Below, in pieces: positions 38,590-50,962 of a stretch of DNA of 64,000 nt (position 1 is its first letter; each line of letters opens with the position of its first letter). Below the pieces are notes generated by a model. The model was given only the letters and a program-made list of their open reading frames with translations, was not told the origin of the DNA and searched no databases. The position numbers and the translations under genes are program-made. The stretch is from Pantoea alfalfae (GTDB lineage Bacteria; Pseudomonadota; Gammaproteobacteria; Enterobacterales; Enterobacteriaceae): NCBI RefSeq assembly GCF_019880205.1, contig NZ_CP082292.1, forward strand, positions 2,232,001 to 2,296,000, given 5' to 3'.

Positions 38590-39339
38590 TCAGGGCAGAA
38601 CGGTCAGCAGCGTGCGTCCTTCAAGCTCAATCTGCCGGAATGCAATCTGGTAGAGCGGTGTCAGGCGCTGCGGCGTCAGAACCTTTGAAGGTTCGCCCTG
38701 CGCGATCACCTGCCCGCTATCCATCAGCCAGACCCTGTCTGCCTGTTGCAGGCTGTGGTTAAGATCGTGACTGCTGGCGATTACGCTGATCCCCGTCGCG
38801 CACAGCGCTGCAATCAAATCGTCCACCGCTTTTTGCTGGGCGATATCCAGCGCCGTCAACGGCTCATCAAGGATCAGCAGCCGCCCGTGAGGATTGATGT
38901 GAGGATCAATCTGAGCACAGACGGCTGCCAGCCGGACGCGCTGCCATTCCCCGCCGGAGAGCCGGGTCAGTGAACGCGATAACTTATCCTGCAGCTGAAG
39001 CCGCTGCAGCAGCATGCTGAGACGGGCATCGGCCTGCGGCCCCGCCGATTTAAGATGAAGACGCAGATAGTGCCAGATCGGCATCTGACTCAGGGGTGCC
39101 TGCTGCTGTGGCAGCCAGCCGCGCACCCTGGACAGTGCCGCACCGTTCCAGTTACTTAGCAGCTGTTCATCCAGCAACACCCTGCCAGAGGCGGATTGCA
39201 GCCCCGCAATGACACTCAGTAAGGTACTTTTACCGGCTCCGTTCGGGCCTGCAATGTGAAGCAGTTGACCGGCGGCAAGTTCGCCGGTCAGGGGCAGCAG
39301 CCGTCCGGGGACGGCGGCCTGTTGCAGGCGCAACAGCAT
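38590..39339 (-). CDS. btuD: vitamin B12 ABC transporter ATPase BtuD
   Basis: ATP-binding subunit of the BtuCD-F cobalamin importer. In 249 residues it has Walker A AGPNGAGKST, signature LSGGEWQRVRLA, Walker B LLILDEP and the H-loop ASSHDL. The start codon directly follows the btuE stop, so translation is coupled. Confidence 0.97.
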   Translation of the reverse strand: MLLRLQQAAVPGRLLPLTGELAAGQLLHIAGPNGAGKSTLLSVIAGLQSASGRVLLDEQLLSNWNGAALSRVRGWLPQQQAPLSQMPIWHYLRLHLKSAGPQADARLSMLLQRLQLQDKLSRSLTRLSGGEWQRVRLAAVCAQIDPHINPHGRLLILDEPLTALDIAQQKAVDDLIAALCATGISVIASSHDLNHSLQQADRVWLMDSGQVIAQGEPSKVLTPQRLTPLYQIAFRQIELEGRTLLTVLP

Positions 39340-39885
39340 CTATTTTGCCAGCGCCTGTTTAATCGTTTCCAGAATGATGGGATCTTCCGGCGTCATGTCT
39401 GGTGCAAAACGCTGGATCACACTGCCGTCACGGCCAATCAGGAACTTTTCGAAGTTCCACAGGATGTCGCCCTGCTCTTTCGGCGCGCGTCCTTTACTTT
39501 CCATACGCGCGTAAAAGCCGCTGCCTTCAGGACGCACCGCGTCAGGTCGGGCCGCAATCAGCTGTGCATAGAGCGGATGACGCGCCGGGCCATTAACCTC
39601 GGTTTTGGCAAACATCGGGAACGTCACGCCATAGGTGGTACTGCAGAAGGTTTTGATCTCCTCACTGCTGCCCGGTTCCTGCTCCAGAAACTGATTGCAG
39701 GGGAAGCCGAGTACGCTGAAACCCTGATCCTGCCAGGCTTTCTGCAGGTTCTCCAGCTCTTCGTATTGCGGCGTCAGACCACATTTCGAGGCAACGTTGA
39801 CGACCAGCAGGACTTTGCCCTGCCACTTTAACAGCGTGGTTTTTTCCCCGTCGAGCGTAACCAGTTCAGTCTCATAAATGTTCAT
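39340..39885 (-). CDS. btuE: thioredoxin/glutathione peroxidase BtuE
   Basis: A 181-residue glutathione-peroxidase-family enzyme that reduces peroxides in the cytosol or periplasm. The peroxidatic Cys (not selenocysteine) is in NVASKCGLTPQYEEL, and the downstream GFPCNQFLEQEPGS and WNFEKFLIGRDG motifs complete the active site. Although placed inside btuC-btuE-btuD, BtuE is not needed for B12 transport in E. coli. Confidence 0.97.
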   Translation of the reverse strand: MNIYETELVTLDGEKTTLLKWQGKVLLVVNVASKCGLTPQYEELENLQKAWQDQGFSVLGFPCNQFLEQEPGSSEEIKTFCSTTYGVTFPMFAKTEVNGPARHPLYAQLIAARPDAVRPEGSGFYARMESKGRAPKEQGDILWNFEKFLIGRDGSVIQRFAPDMTPEDPIILETIKQALAK

Positions 39886-39935
39886 GCTTTTTCCTGTAAT
39901 GGATGCGGTTGTGGATACAGAGTAGCCAGCCGAAG

Positions 39936-40919
39936 CTAGCGCGAAGATTTCACCAGTAAAATAATAAACAGTGGCGCGCCCAGTGTCGCCGTCACGACGC
40001 CTATCGGCAACTCCGCTGACGTCAGTGCCAGACGCGCCACGATATCGGCTGCCAGAAGCACCGCCGCGCCCGCCAATGCCGATGCCGGCAGCAGATAGCG
40101 GTGATCGCTGATGCCGCTCAGGCGCAGCAGATGCGGGATGACCAGCCCGACAAAGCCGATAGCGCCGGCCATCGCGACGCTGATGCCGACCAGCCAGCCC
40201 ATGGCCAGCACCAGCAGGTTACGCCAGTAGAAGAGTGACAGCCCGAGCTGACGGGCGGAGGTCTCGCCCAGAGCCAGCAGATTGAGAATCGGCCCGGTCG
40301 CCCCCAGCGCCAGCATCACCGGCAGCAGTGCCAGCATCATCCAGCCATAGCGCCAGTCAATGCCGCTGAATCCCCCCATCATCCAGTACATCAGCTGACG
40401 CAGATCGAGGCTGGTGCTGAAGTAAACCGCCCAGGTCATGATGGCACTGCAGATAATCCCCAGCGCCACGCCGGTCAGCAACAGCCGGGTGACCGAGAGC
40501 TGACGATGAGCAAAATGCAGCAGGATTAGCGTAATAATCAGCGCGCCGGCCATCGCCGCCAGCCCAAGGCTCCACAGCGAGCCGCTGCCCAGCAGCATGC
40601 CGAGCACCAGGCCGATACCGGCACCATTCGAAACGCCGAGCAGGCCCGGCTCCGCCAGGGGATTGGTAAACAGCGCCTGCATCACCACGCCGCATACCGC
40701 CAGTGACGCGCCCACCAGGACGACAGCCAGACTGCGGGGCAGCCGCAATTGCCACACAAAGAGCTGTCCGCTATCGCTGAACCACGCAGAGGGCGCGACC
40801 CAGCTGTCTCCAGCACAGAGGCTGAGACAAAGCAGTGCAGCGAGCATAAGGGCGAGCGCAATCAGCCACTTCTGGCCGCGTTGACCGGCCTGGCGTGCGA
40901 ACGTGTCGAGCAGAGACAT
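39936..40919 (-). CDS. btuC: vitamin B12 ABC transporter permease BtuC
   Basis: Inner-membrane permease of the BtuCD-F importer, 327 residues with about ten helices typical of the FecCD family. Signatures include [39 protein letters not shown] and the C-terminal [21 protein letters not shown]. The start at [10 protein letters not shown] gives the family length; the longer upstream frame runs into the ihfA terminator region. No good Shine-Dalgarno is visible for this ATG, so the start is less certain than the gene. Confidence 0.95.
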   Translation of the reverse strand: MSLLDTFARQAGQRGQKWLIALALMLAALLCLSLCAGDSWVAPSAWFSDSGQLFVWQLRLPRSLAVVLVGASLAVCGVVMQALFTNPLAEPGLLGVSNGAGIGLVLGMLLGSGSLWSLGLAAMAGALIITLILLHFAHRQLSVTRLLLTGVALGIICSAIMTWAVYFSTSLDLRQLMYWMMGGFSGIDWRYGWMMLALLPVMLALGATGPILNLLALGETSARQLGLSLFYWRNLLVLAMGWLVGISVAMAGAIGFVGLVIPHLLRLSGISDHRYLLPASALAGAAVLLAADIVARLALTSAELPIGVVTATLGAPLFIILLVKSSR

Positions 40920-41079
40920 AAGCGGGATTAGCTGAGAAAACAGTGATTTGATTGTAGAGAGATTGGTGAAAAAAGAAAGGCTGAAAGGGGCTCTGCGCCA
41001 GGCTGGTGTGGGCATTGACGGGCGCGGGAAGCGGGATCCTGGCTTACTGAAACCCTGAAAGCTGCTTACCGGAACCATG

Positions 41080-41107
41080 AAAAAAGGCCGCTTGCGCGGC
41101 CTTTTTG
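41080..41107 (-). terminator. ihfA terminator
   Basis: GGCCGC/GCGGCC stem with TTGC loop, flanked by A5 and T5 tracts, between ihfA and btuC. Confidence 0.9.
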
Positions 41108-41119
41108 AAACGCTGAAAT

Positions 41120-41422
41120 TCAGTCAGTCTCTTTGGGTGTAGCGTTCTCTACGCGGCTTTTCAGCTTCTGTCCTGGGCGGAACGTTACTACGCGACGCGC
41201 AGTAATCGGAATATCTTCACCCGTTTTCGGGTTTCTGCCAGGACGCTGGTTCTTGTCACGCAGGTCAAAATTACCAAACCCAGACAGTTTTACCTGTTCT
41301 CCATTTTCCAAAGCGCGACGTACCTCTTCGAAAAACAGCTCTACTAACTCTTTGGCATCGCGTTTGCTCAGCCCGAGTTTCTCAAACAGGTACTCTGACA
41401 TCTCAGCTTTTGTAAGCGCCAT
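41120..41422 (-). CDS. ihfA: integration host factor subunit alpha
   Basis: A 100-residue DNA-bending HU/IHF-family protein acting as a heterodimer with IhfB in transcription, recombination and replication. The DNA-intercalating arm is [16 protein letters not shown] with the conserved Pro. Last gene of the thrS-infC-rpmI-rplT-pheST-ihfA series, only 4 bp after pheT. Length one residue more than in E. coli. Confidence 0.98.
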
Positions 41423-41426
41423 AGGT

Positions 41427-43814
41427 TCAATCCCTCAAGGTTGCCTGGAATCGCTCTTTTAATGCCGCAACGCATTTGCCAACGGTCGCGGCAATCTCCT
41501 CTTCTTCGAGTGTCCGGCTGGTATCCTGCAAAATCAGGCTGATTGCGAGGCTCTTGAAGCCCTCAGAAACGCCCTTACCGCGGTACACGTCAAACAAGTT
41601 TACGCCAACTACCTGATTTACGCCAACTTTCTTACACTCCGCAATGATATCTGCTGCAGGGACGTTTTCAGCCACTACAACGGCAATATCACGGCGGTTC
41701 GCCGGGAAGCGAGAAATCTCGCGCGCGTCAGGCAGGACGCGGTCTGCGACCTTATTCCAAAGCAGTTCAAAGACTAAGGTGCGGCCATTGAGATCAAGCT
41801 TACGTTCCAGCTCAGGATGAACAACGCCGATAAATCCGATATGTTCATCACGTAAATAAATCGCCGCGCTCTGTCCTGGATGCAACCCCGGATTCGCCTC
41901 AGCCCGGAAGCTGATCTCATCCAGTTTGCCGGTTAAATCGAGCAGCGACTCTAAATCGCCTTTCAAATCATAGAAGTCAACTGTCTGACGCGCCAGATCC
42001 CAGTGCTCTTCAACGCGGTTGCCGCTGATGACGCCAGCCAGCATAAGATCCTGACGAATGCCCAAATCCGCCTGCGTATCTGGCACAAAGCGTAAGCCGC
42101 TCTCAAACAGACGTACACGGCTCTGCTGACGGTTCTGGTTGTAAACCACCGCACTGAGCAGACCGGTCCAGAGTGACAGACGCATTGTCGACATATCGCT
42201 GGAGATCGGGCTTGGCAGTAGCAGCGCCTCTTCACCTGGATGCAGCAGCTGCTGGATTTTCGGATCAACGAAACTATAAGTAATTGCTTCCTGATAACCT
42301 TTATCTACCAGCAGGTTTTTGGCGCGTTTCAGCGACAGATCCGCTTCACGGTGATGGGTCATCACCAGACCCGCCTGTACCGGCACATCAGGAATATTGT
42401 TGTAGCCATAAATACGGGCCACTTCTTCGACCAGATCTTCTTCAATGGCCATATCGAAGCGCCAGCTCGGTGCGACGGCCTGCCACTGCCCTTCACCTAC
42501 AGTCACGTCACAGCCGAGACGCGTCAGAATGTCGGTAACCTGCTCATCTGCAATCACGTGACCAATCAGACGATCCAGCTTTTCGCGACGCAGCGTGATC
42601 GTGGCGGGTACAGGCAGCGCTGACTGATGAGTCTGATCGATAATCGGGCCCGCTTCACCGCCGCAGACAGACAGCAGCAGCTGAGTGGCACGCTCCAGCG
42701 CAACGTGTTGCAGTGCCGGGTCAACGCCACGCTCGTAGCGATGTGATGCGTCGGTATGCAGACCGTGACGACGAGCGCGACCAGTGATAGAGAGCGGATC
42801 GAAATAAGCACACTCAAACAGGATGTTCTGCGTTTCGCCGTTCACACCCGAATGTTCACCACCAAAGATACCGGCCATCGCCAGCGCTTTATGATGATCG
42901 GCGATCACTAAAGTATCACTCTGCAGGGCGGCTTCCGTACCATCCAGCAGCGTCAGCTTTTCGCCCTCTTTCGCCATACGCACCACGATACCGCCATCAA
43001 CACGGTCAAGGTCGAAGGCGTGCATCGGCTGACCCAGCTCCAGCAGAACGTAGTTGGTGATATCGACGACCGGATCGATAGAGCGAATGCCGCAGCGACG
43101 CAGCTTCTCTTTCATCCACAGTGGCGTAGCAGCCTTAACGTTAATCCCTTTCACGACGCGGCCCAGATAGCGCGGGCAGGCTTCTGCCGCGTCAACCTGA
43201 ATCGGGAACGTGTCGTTAAGCGTCGCCGCGACCGGCTGCATCTCCGGTACGTTCAGCGGCAGGCCGTTGAGCACGGCAACATCACGGGCGATACCGATCA
43301 GACCCAGACAGTCGGCGCGGTTAGGCGTAACGCTGATTTCGATAGTGTTGTCGTCCAGCTGCAGATAAGCGCGGATATCGGTGCCAACCGGCGCATCCGA
43401 AGGCAGTTCGATGATGCCGTTGTGATCGTCGGAAATACCCAGCTCAGAGAACGAGCAGAGCATTCCTTCAGAGGGCTCGCCACGCAGTTTGGCCGCTTTG
43501 ATTTTGAAATCACCTGGCAGCACAGCGCCTACGGTCGCGACGGCGACTTTCAGTCCCTGACGGCAGTTCGGCGCGCCACAGACGATATCCAGCAGGCGAT
43601 CGCCGCCCACGTTGATTTTGGTGACACGCAGCTTGTCGGCATTAGGGTGCTGGCCGCACTCGACTACTTCACCGACCACAACGCCGTGGAACGCACCGGC
43701 AACCGGCTCAACCCCGTCCACTTCCAGACCGGCCATAGTAATTTGTTCAGACAGCGCAGCGCTGTCCAGGGCTGGATTTACCCATTCGCGTAACCAGAGT
43801 TCACTGAATTTCAT
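41427..43814 (-). CDS. pheT: phenylalanyl-tRNA synthetase beta subunit
   Basis: The 795-residue beta chain of the (alpha-beta)2 synthetase that charges tRNA-Phe. Order of parts: EMAP/tRNA-binding domain (residues about 40-150), B3/B4 editing domain (around 210-390, with CPRYLGRVV), B5, the catalytic-like core, and the C-terminal anticodon-binding FDX domain ([13 protein letters not shown]...). Follows pheS by 14 bp in the same operon and precedes ihfA. Confidence 0.98.
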
Positions 43815-43828
43815 TGGATATCCTGCCC

Positions 43829-44830
<1,002 letters not shown>

Positions 44831-44886
44831 TCAGGCTGGTCAGTTCTCGTTGGGACCTGCCGGTCCAATATGCTAGCGCCAGAAAC

Positions 44887-44913
44887 AAAAAAGCCTCCAC
44901 GAGGGAGGCTTTT
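44887..44913 (-). terminator. pheST attenuator terminator
   Basis: GCCTCC/GGAGGC stem with flanking A and T tracts, lying between the pheM leader peptide and pheS. On the minus strand it ends GGAGGCTTTTTTG. When Phe-tRNA is abundant this hairpin should stop transcription before pheS. Confidence 0.93.
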
Positions 44914-44959
44914 AGCGCGGTTTTTCGTTTCTTCTCTTATGCGCAAAAGCCCCCGAATG

Positions 44960-45004
44960 TCAGGCGCTAAAGTAAAAAAAGAAACGGAAAATAGCAGCAT
45001 TCAT
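44960..45004 (-). CDS. pheM: pheST operon leader peptide PheM
   Basis: A 14-codon frame reading [14 protein letters not shown] with five Phe codons; E. coli PheM is [14 protein letters not shown]. Ribosome stalling at the Phe codons when Phe-tRNA is scarce allows the antiterminator to form and pheST to be transcribed. It lies about 50 bp before the attenuator. Confidence 0.95.
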   Translation of the reverse strand: [14 protein letters not shown]

Positions 45005-45040
45005 GCTTGCGGTTACCTTGTCATGCGATACAGGGGGTCT

Positions 45041-45069
45041 ATTGAAAAGCTCTGCGACGAAAATGTCAA
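45041..45069 (-). promoter_or_regulatory. pheM-pheST promoter
   Basis: On the minus strand TTGACA and TTCAAT are separated by 17 bp, about 37 bp before pheM. The -35 is a perfect hexamer, the -10 is weak. Confidence 0.65.
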
Positions 45070-45094
45070 TCTTTTGCGTAAGTTACAGGCAATA

Positions 45095-45118
45095 AAAAAG
45101 GGAGCAAGCTCCCTTTTT
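45095..45118 (-). terminator. terminator after rplT
   Basis: AAAAAGGGAGC/GCTCCCTTTTT stem; symmetric A and T tracts. Ends the infC-rpmI-rplT transcript shortly before the pheM promoter. Confidence 0.92.
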
Positions 45119-45126
45119 CATCTGAC

Positions 45127-45483
<357 letters not shown>

Positions 45484-45527
45484 TTAGCTCTCCTGTTTAA
45501 TATTCTGAATTAATGAAAAAAATTTAC

Positions 45528-45749
<222 letters not shown>

Positions 45750-45824
45750 TTAATAACATGACCCAGACAGGCGAACAGATAACCGCACGGCGCGAACGCT
45801 GCGCGGCTATTGCTACTTGAAAGC

Positions 45825-46376
45825 CTACTGTTTCTTCTTAGGAGCGAGCACCATGATCATCTGGCGGCCTTCGATCTTCGAAGGGAAGGATTCGACAATG
45901 GCCAAATCCAGATCTTCACACAGGTCTTTACGGACGCGGTTAAGCACTTCCATACCGATCTGCTGGTGCGCCATCTCACGACCGCGGAAGCGGAGCGTGA
46001 TTTTGGCTTTATCGCCATCTTCCAGAAAGCGAATCAGGTTGCGTAGTTTGACCTGATAGTCGCCATCATCGGTTCCAGGACGGAATTTGATTTCCTTAAC
46101 CTGAATAACTTTTTGCTTCTTCTTCTGTTCCTTAGAAGATTTGCTTTTTTCATAGAGGAACTTGCCGTAATCCATAATACGGCAGACCGGCGGTTCGGCA
46201 TTCGGGCTGATTTCGACTAAGTCGCCGCCCGCTTCCTCGGCTTTTTCCAGAGCTTCGCGTAATGTGACAATGCCAATCGGCTCGCCATCCATGCCCGTTA
46301 AGCGCACTTCAGTTGCGCGGATTTCACTGTTAATTTTGTTCGGACGCGTCGGTAGTACTCGTTTTCCGCCTTTAAT
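45825..46376 (-). CDS. infC: translation initiation factor IF-3
   Basis: Binds the 30S subunit and checks start-codon and initiator-tRNA selection. The gene begins with the rare AUU codon: GGAGGAATAAAGT-ATT-AAAGGCGGAAAACG, translating to (M)[15 protein letters not shown], aligned with E. coli MKGGKRVQTARPNRIN. This gives 183 residues (E. coli 180), while ATG/GTG rules would truncate it by 23. The N-domain, lysine-rich linker [13 protein letters not shown] and C-domain are intact. The AUU start lets IF-3 autoregulate. Only 3 bp separate it from thrS, whose stop lies within its Shine-Dalgarno region. Confidence 0.98.
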   Translation of the reverse strand: MKGGKRVLPTRPNKINSEIRATEVRLTGMDGEPIGIVTLREALEKAEEAGGDLVEISPNAEPPVCRIMDYGKFLYEKSKSSKEQKKKQKVIQVKEIKFRPGTDDGDYQVKLRNLIRFLEDGDKAKITLRFRGREMAHQQIGMEVLNRVRKDLCEDLDLAIVESFPSKIEGRQMIMVLAPKKKQ

Positions 46377-46379
46377 ACT

Positions 46380-48308
46380 TTATTCCTCCAATTGGTGAAG
46401 ATTTCGGCTGCGAACCTCTTGTTGCAACTTCTCAACAAACAGATCGACATCCATCGTTCCCAGGTCTTTACCACGGCGGGTGCGAACGGCAACTTTGCCT
46501 GATTCCACCTCTTTATCACCGCAGACCAACATATAAGGGACGCGACGTAGTGTGTGCTCGCGGATTTTAAAGCCTATCTTCTCATTTCTCAAGTCTGCCT
46601 TCACACGAATGCCAGCATTCTGCAGCTTACGCGTCAAAGACTCAACATATTCCGCTTGTCCGTCGGTAATATTCATTACCACAACTTGCAGCGGTGCCAG
46701 CCAGGTTGGGAAGAAACCGGCGAACTCTTCGGTAAGAATACCGATGAAGCGCTCCATCGATCCCAGAATCGCACGGTGAATCATCACTGGCGTCTGACGG
46801 TCGTTGTTTTCACCTACGTAGGTTGCTTCAAGGCGTTTTGGCAGGGAGAAGTCTAGCTGAACTGTTCCGCACTGCCAGGCGCGATCAAGACAATCGTACA
46901 AAGTGAACTCAATTTTAGGGCCGTAGAACGCGCCTTCGCCGGGCTGGAACTCAAACTCAATGTTGTTTTCGTTCAACGCGGCGGCCAGGTCTTCCTCGGC
47001 ACGATCCCACATCTCATCTGTACCGATGCGCTTCTCAGGACGGGTGGATAACTTCACCACAATCTTTTCAAAGCCGAAGGTGCTGTACATGTCATAGACC
47101 ATGCGGATACAGCTGTTCACTTCGTCACGCACCTGCTCTTCTGTACAGAAGACGTGTGCATCATCCTGGGTAAAGCCGCGAACGCGCATCAGACCGTGCA
47201 GCGCACCTGATGGCTCATTACGGTGACAGCTACCAAACTCTGCCATACGCAGCGGCAGGTCACGGTAGGATTTCAGACCCTGATTAAAGATCTGAACGTG
47301 TCCAGGACAGTTCATCGGTTTGATGCAGTATTCACGGTTCTCAGATGAGGTGGTGAACATGGCTTCTTTATAGTTTTCCCAGTGCCCGGTTTTTTCCCAC
47401 AGAACACGGTCCATCATGAACGGACCTTTAACTTCCTGGTACTGGTACTCTTTTAATTTGCTGCGGACAAACACTTCCAGCTCGCGGAAGATGGTCCAGC
47501 CGTCATTATGCCAGAAGACCATACCGGGGGCTTCTTCCTGCATGTGATAGAGATCCAGCTGCTTACCAATCTTACGATGGTCACGCTTCGCCGCCTCTTC
47601 CAGACGCTGCAGATAGGCTGCCAGCTGCTTTTTGTCGGCCCATGCGGTGCCATAAATACGCTGCAGCATTTTATTGCTGCTGTCGCCGCGCCAGTAGGCA
47701 CCGGAGATCTTCTGCAGTTTAAAATGATGGCAGAACCGCATGTTCGGCACGTGCGGACCGCGGCACATGTCGACATATTCTTCGTGATGATACAGGCCAG
47801 GCTTATCGTCATGGCTGATGTTTTCATCAAGAATGGTGGTCTTGTAGATTTCGCCGCGCGCCGCAAAGACGTCGCGTGCTTCCTGCCAGCTGACTTTTTT
47901 CTTCACCACATCGTAGTTGGTTTCAGCCAACTGATGCATGCGTTTTTCCAGCAGGTCGATATCTTCCTGGGTCAGGGTACGATCGATGTCGACATCATAA
48001 TAGAAGCCGTTATCAATGACCGGGCCAATCGCCATTTTCGTATCCGGCCACAGCTGTTTAATGGCGTGCCCTAACAGGTGCGCACAGGAGTGACGGATAA
48101 TTTCCAGACCCGCTTCATCTTTTGCGGTAATGATCGCGACAGCGGCATCGTCGGTGATGGGATCAACAGCATCAACCAGTTCACCGTTAACGCGACCAGC
48201 GATACAGGCTTTCGCCAGACCTGGACCGATGTCCAGCGCAATATCCATGACACTGACAGGGCGGTCAAACACGCGCTGGCTGCCATCAGGAAGCGTAATT
48301 ACAGGCAT
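46380..48308 (-). CDS. thrS: threonyl-tRNA synthetase
   Basis: A 642-residue class II synthetase charging tRNA-Thr. Domains: TGS (1-62), editing domain (about 63-242, with [10 protein letters not shown]), catalytic core with zinc ligands in MNCPGH, and C-terminal anticodon-binding domain from about 535. In E. coli ThrRS represses its own translation by binding tRNA-like hairpins in the leader; such a hairpin is visible upstream. First gene of the infC operon. Confidence 0.98.
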   Translation of the reverse strand: MPVITLPDGSQRVFDRPVSVMDIALDIGPGLAKACIAGRVNGELVDAVDPITDDAAVAIITAKDEAGLEIIRHSCAHLLGHAIKQLWPDTKMAIGPVIDNGFYYDVDIDRTLTQEDIDLLEKRMHQLAETNYDVVKKKVSWQEARDVFAARGEIYKTTILDENISHDDKPGLYHHEEYVDMCRGPHVPNMRFCHHFKLQKISGAYWRGDSSNKMLQRIYGTAWADKKQLAAYLQRLEEAAKRDHRKIGKQLDLYHMQEEAPGMVFWHNDGWTIFRELEVFVRSKLKEYQYQEVKGPFMMDRVLWEKTGHWENYKEAMFTTSSENREYCIKPMNCPGHVQIFNQGLKSYRDLPLRMAEFGSCHRNEPSGALHGLMRVRGFTQDDAHVFCTEEQVRDEVNSCIRMVYDMYSTFGFEKIVVKLSTRPEKRIGTDEMWDRAEEDLAAALNENNIEFEFQPGEGAFYGPKIEFTLYDCLDRAWQCGTVQLDFSLPKRLEATYVGENNDRQTPVMIHRAILGSMERFIGILTEEFAGFFPTWLAPLQVVVMNITDGQAEYVESLTRKLQNAGIRVKADLRNEKIGFKIREHTLRRVPYMLVCGDKEVESGKVAVRTRRGKDLGTMDVDLFVEKLQQEVRSRNLHQLEE

Positions 48309-48346
48309 TTCATGTCCTTATTTGCAGTGGTAAGCCACACGAAAGC

Positions 48347-48366
48347 TTACATGCAACGTAATGTAA
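48347..48366 (-). promoter_or_regulatory. thrS translational operator hairpin
   Basis: In the thrS leader RNA, TTACAT/ATGTAA forms a stem with loop TACGTTGC, 39-58 nt before the AUG. The loop carries CGU, a threonine anticodon mimic as in domain 2 of the E. coli thrS operator. Confidence 0.8.
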
Positions 48367-48493
48367 AATGAGTGACCTGGCGTGATATCAGACCCACATT
48401 GTCGGAATGTCGCCAGGATTGCAGTGCGTAGCGGATGATAGCAGTTTTCGCCGACGAGAAAAACCATCCCCTTTTCGCTAAGCCATGGAGCGA

Positions 48494-48530
48494 ACAAAAA
48501 AAAGCGGCCTGACACACAGTGTCAGACCGC
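48494..48530 (-). terminator. ydiY terminator
   Basis: GCGG-C-CTGACAC / GTGTCAG-A-CCGC, an 11-bp stem with one mismatch, followed on the minus strand by T8. Lies just after the ydiY stop. Confidence 0.92.
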
Positions 48531-48556
48531 CAGGCATGTCGCAGTTTAAAATGCGC

Positions 48557-49318
48557 TTACATTGCGTAAGAGAGCATGATTGAGGTTTTGGTGTCGGTAC
48601 GATCTGGCGCAGACTCAGCCGGATTGTTGTTCCAGGTGACGTTGTAAGCCAGCTTCAGCGCGAAGTGGCTATTGATAGCGACCTGCAGGCCGGTTTCGGA
48701 GTTCACTGTGGTGTCTTCACCAAAGCTGCTCAGCACGGATACGCCCTGAATAAATTTGGTGGTGTCGGTCAACTGCCACTGATAGCTCACTGCGCCATAG
48801 CCCAGCGCCTTGGTCTGATGACCGCCAGCGTGGTAATCGTCATAACGCACACCCGGACCCAATTCCGCACGCAGCGAGTGCACCGGACCATTCAGAATCT
48901 GACGACCGTAACCGGCAGTCAGCACGTCACGTGAATCATAACCATTGAAACGATCGCTTAACCAGCTCGCCTGCCCAAACAGGTAGTCATAGGAGTTGAG
49001 GTTGTAGCGTGAACGACCACCGATGTTGTACGTCTCTGAAGAGCGTTCATCATTTGACGAGGTGTTCGCTGCGTTACCCCACAAGCTGTAGGCCATAGAT
49101 GACTGATACCAGGTCATATTGGTCTGAGCCGTCATTGATGAACTGGTGGTGTTACCGGTTTGCGCCAGGTATCCCGCAGCAGCAGAGCCTTCAAATGGCT
49201 TCTTAGCCGTGGAAGGGTCATCCATTGAGGTGAATACGGCGTTATCGGCCAGTGCCTGGTGACAAAACGCTCCGGCGGAGAGCAAAAGAACAGCAGACAG
49301 CTTGTTATAGGCTTTCAT
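48557..49318 (-). CDS. ydiY: DUF481 outer-membrane beta-barrel-like protein YdiY
   Basis: A 253-residue secreted protein (signal peptide to about residue 22, HQALA) with alternating beta strands typical of DUF481 outer-membrane proteins and a C-terminal aromatic-free strand TSIMLSYAM. E. coli YdiY (252 residues) is acid-inducible; function unknown. The start is MKAYNKLSAV; the 21 upstream codons do not fit a signal peptide. It reads away from ydiZ. In E. coli pfkB follows here, but it is absent. Confidence 0.93.
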   Translation of the reverse strand: MKAYNKLSAVLLLSAGAFCHQALADNAVFTSMDDPSTAKKPFEGSAAAGYLAQTGNTTSSSMTAQTNMTWYQSSMAYSLWGNAANTSSNDERSSETYNIGGRSRYNLNSYDYLFGQASWLSDRFNGYDSRDVLTAGYGRQILNGPVHSLRAELGPGVRYDDYHAGGHQTKALGYGAVSYQWQLTDTTKFIQGVSVLSSFGEDTTVNSETGLQVAINSHFALKLAYNVTWNNNPAESAPDRTDTKTSIMLSYAM

Positions 49319-49669
49319 TAAATGTGATCCGTGCGACTGTTTAAAAAACGGAGAGTCTGAAGCGTTTTGCCCGGCATTCAATGCAATTTACGGTAAGTTT
49401 TGTAAAAAATTATTAACTTACACAAAATGCCTGGAATCACCCTGACAACCCATGTTAATTGGGACTCATCTTATTAACGTCGCGCATTATAGTGCTGCCC
49501 AGATGAAAAGCCAGACGTAACGGCAGAAAGATTTTTACGTCAATGGCAGGGCTCCTGACACTGATTTACGTTATGCGTCACGACAGACATCCAGCATCTC
49601 TTTCATAATTCGCCTGAATTTTCACCATAGTCTACGCTCAGTTCAGTTTCTCTTTCCCGGAGGTGCCTC
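49319..49669. other. ydiY-ydiZ intergenic region
   Basis: A 351-bp divergent upstream region with no supported gene (E. coli has pfkB here). GTAAGT/ACTTAC and TTTTGT/ACAAAA repeats overlap around 49392-49424. Nothing else recognised. Confidence 0.5.
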
Positions 49670-49990
49670 ATGAGCAATACGGCCTTAACCCGTTATATCG
49701 TGACCTTTCATTATCAGGAGTCGGGATTAAGTGACATCCTGGAGCTGACCAGCGCGATGACCGCCGCCGGTTTCACCACCACGCTGGCTGATGAAAACGG
49801 CCATCCCCATGAACTGGGCACGAACAGTTATGGCATCGTCAGTACGCTGGACGCTGAGGATCTGCGACAGCAGGTTGCGGCTGCCGGTGAAAACGCACTG
49901 GGTCAGAAACCGGATGTGACTGTCATGACCTTTGAAGAGTATCTGCGGGACACTGCCAGTCATCGCCCCGCCACCTCCGCGCCAGAATAA
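49670..49990 (+). CDS. ydiZ: GhoS-like small protein YdiZ
   Basis: A 106-residue protein with a compact ferredoxin-like pattern: ALTRYIVTFHY at the N-terminus, LTSAMTAAGFTTTLADENG in the middle and VTVMTFEEYLRD near the end. This resembles the YdiZ/GhoS group; GhoS proper is the endoribonuclease antitoxin of GhoT, but no toxin gene lies here, and whether YdiZ is an RNase is not known. GGAGGTGCCTC is a good ribosome binding site. It precedes yniA in the same direction. Confidence 0.75.
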   Translation: MSNTALTRYIVTFHYQESGLSDILELTSAMTAAGFTTTLADENGHPHELGTNSYGIVSTLDAEDLRQQVAAAGENALGQKPDVTVMTFEEYLRDTASHRPATSAPE

Positions 49991-50068
49991 AAGGTGCAAT
50001 CACGCTGGTTTTGGTGAATATTCAGGCATCAGCATCGGACTTACGCAGCGAACAACGAGGATAGCCCT

Positions 50069-50962
50069 ATGTGGTCAGCCATCAGTCGTCTGTTAAGCGA
50101 GCAGTTAGGCAACGCCGAAATCACTCAACGTCACGCCCTTGCGGGTGGTGATATCCATCCCACCTGGCATATTCGCTACGGTGACCACGATGTCTTCGTC
50201 AAAAGTAACAGCCGCGAGATGCTGTCGCTTTTTACCTGGGAAGCCGACCAGCTTGCCTTGCTGGCGCGCACCGGCACGGTTCGAGTGCCAAAAGTGTATG
50301 GTGTGGGTCATCATCGCGAGGAGAGCTTTCTCTTGCTGGAGTACATCAGGCCACAGCCGCTTGATGAGCAGCGTGCATATCAGCTGGGTCAGCAGCTGGC
50401 GCACCTGCACCAGTGGAGCGAACAGACGCAGTTCGGCCTCGATTTCGACAACAACATCACCACCACGCCCCAGCCTAATAGCTGGCTGCGACGCTGGTCG
50501 GTCTTTTTTGCCGAACAGCGCATTGGCTGGCAGCTGCAGCTGGCGGCCGAAAAGGGGATTCAGTACGGGGATACCGAGCTGATAATCGCCTCCGTGCAGC
50601 GGGTGCTTGCGTCACATCATCCGCAGCCATCGCTGCTGCATGGCGATCTCTGGCCCGCTAACTGCGCCAGCAGTGACAGTGGCCCCTGGCTGTTCGATCC
50701 CGCCTGTTACTGGGGTGACCGTGAGTGCGATTTAGCCATGCTGAGCTGGTATCCTGACCTGCCCCGCCAGATTTACGATGGCTATCAGGCGGTGTGGCCG
50801 CTACCGGATGGTTTTTCGCAGCGTCTGCCGGTCTACCAGCTCTACTATCTGCTGAATCGGGCTAACGTGTTTGGCGGACACTGGCCTGGCGATGCGCAGT
50901 TCGCCATTGGCCAGTTGCTGGATGAAGATGCGCTCGGCACCCGTCAGGCCAGACCGGCCTGA
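50069..50962 (+). CDS. yniA: fructosamine kinase family protein YniA
   Basis: A 297-residue kinase-fold protein of the fructosamine/ketosamine-3-kinase family, which phosphorylates sugar amines on glycated proteins or small molecules to allow deglycation. The N-lobe contains HALAGGDIHPTWHI, the C-lobe the catalytic SLLHGDLWPANC and the metal-binding LFDPACYWGDRE. Convergent with yniB; a perfect hairpin overlaps its stop codon. Confidence 0.95.
   Translation: MWSAISRLLSEQLGNAEITQRHALAGGDIHPTWHIRYGDHDVFVKSNSREMLSLFTWEADQLALLARTGTVRVPKVYGVGHHREESFLLLEYIRPQPLDEQRAYQLGQQLAHLHQWSEQTQFGLDFDNNITTTPQPNSWLRRWSVFFAEQRIGWQLQLAAEKGIQYGDTELIIASVQRVLASHHPQPSLLHGDLWPANCASSDSGPWLFDPACYWGDRECDLAMLSWYPDLPRQIYDGYQAVWPLPDGFSQRLPVYQLYYLLNRANVFGGHWPGDAQFAIGQLLDEDALGTRQARPA

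Noticed and set aside
43020..43793. 257-codon open frame antisense to pheT
   Set aside because: Shadow of a highly conserved gene; no domain, signal or ribosome binding site.
49670..49990. GhoS-type antitoxin of a toxin-antitoxin pair
   Set aside because: YdiZ resembles GhoS, but no GhoT-like small membrane toxin frame lies beside it; E. coli ydiZ also stands alone.
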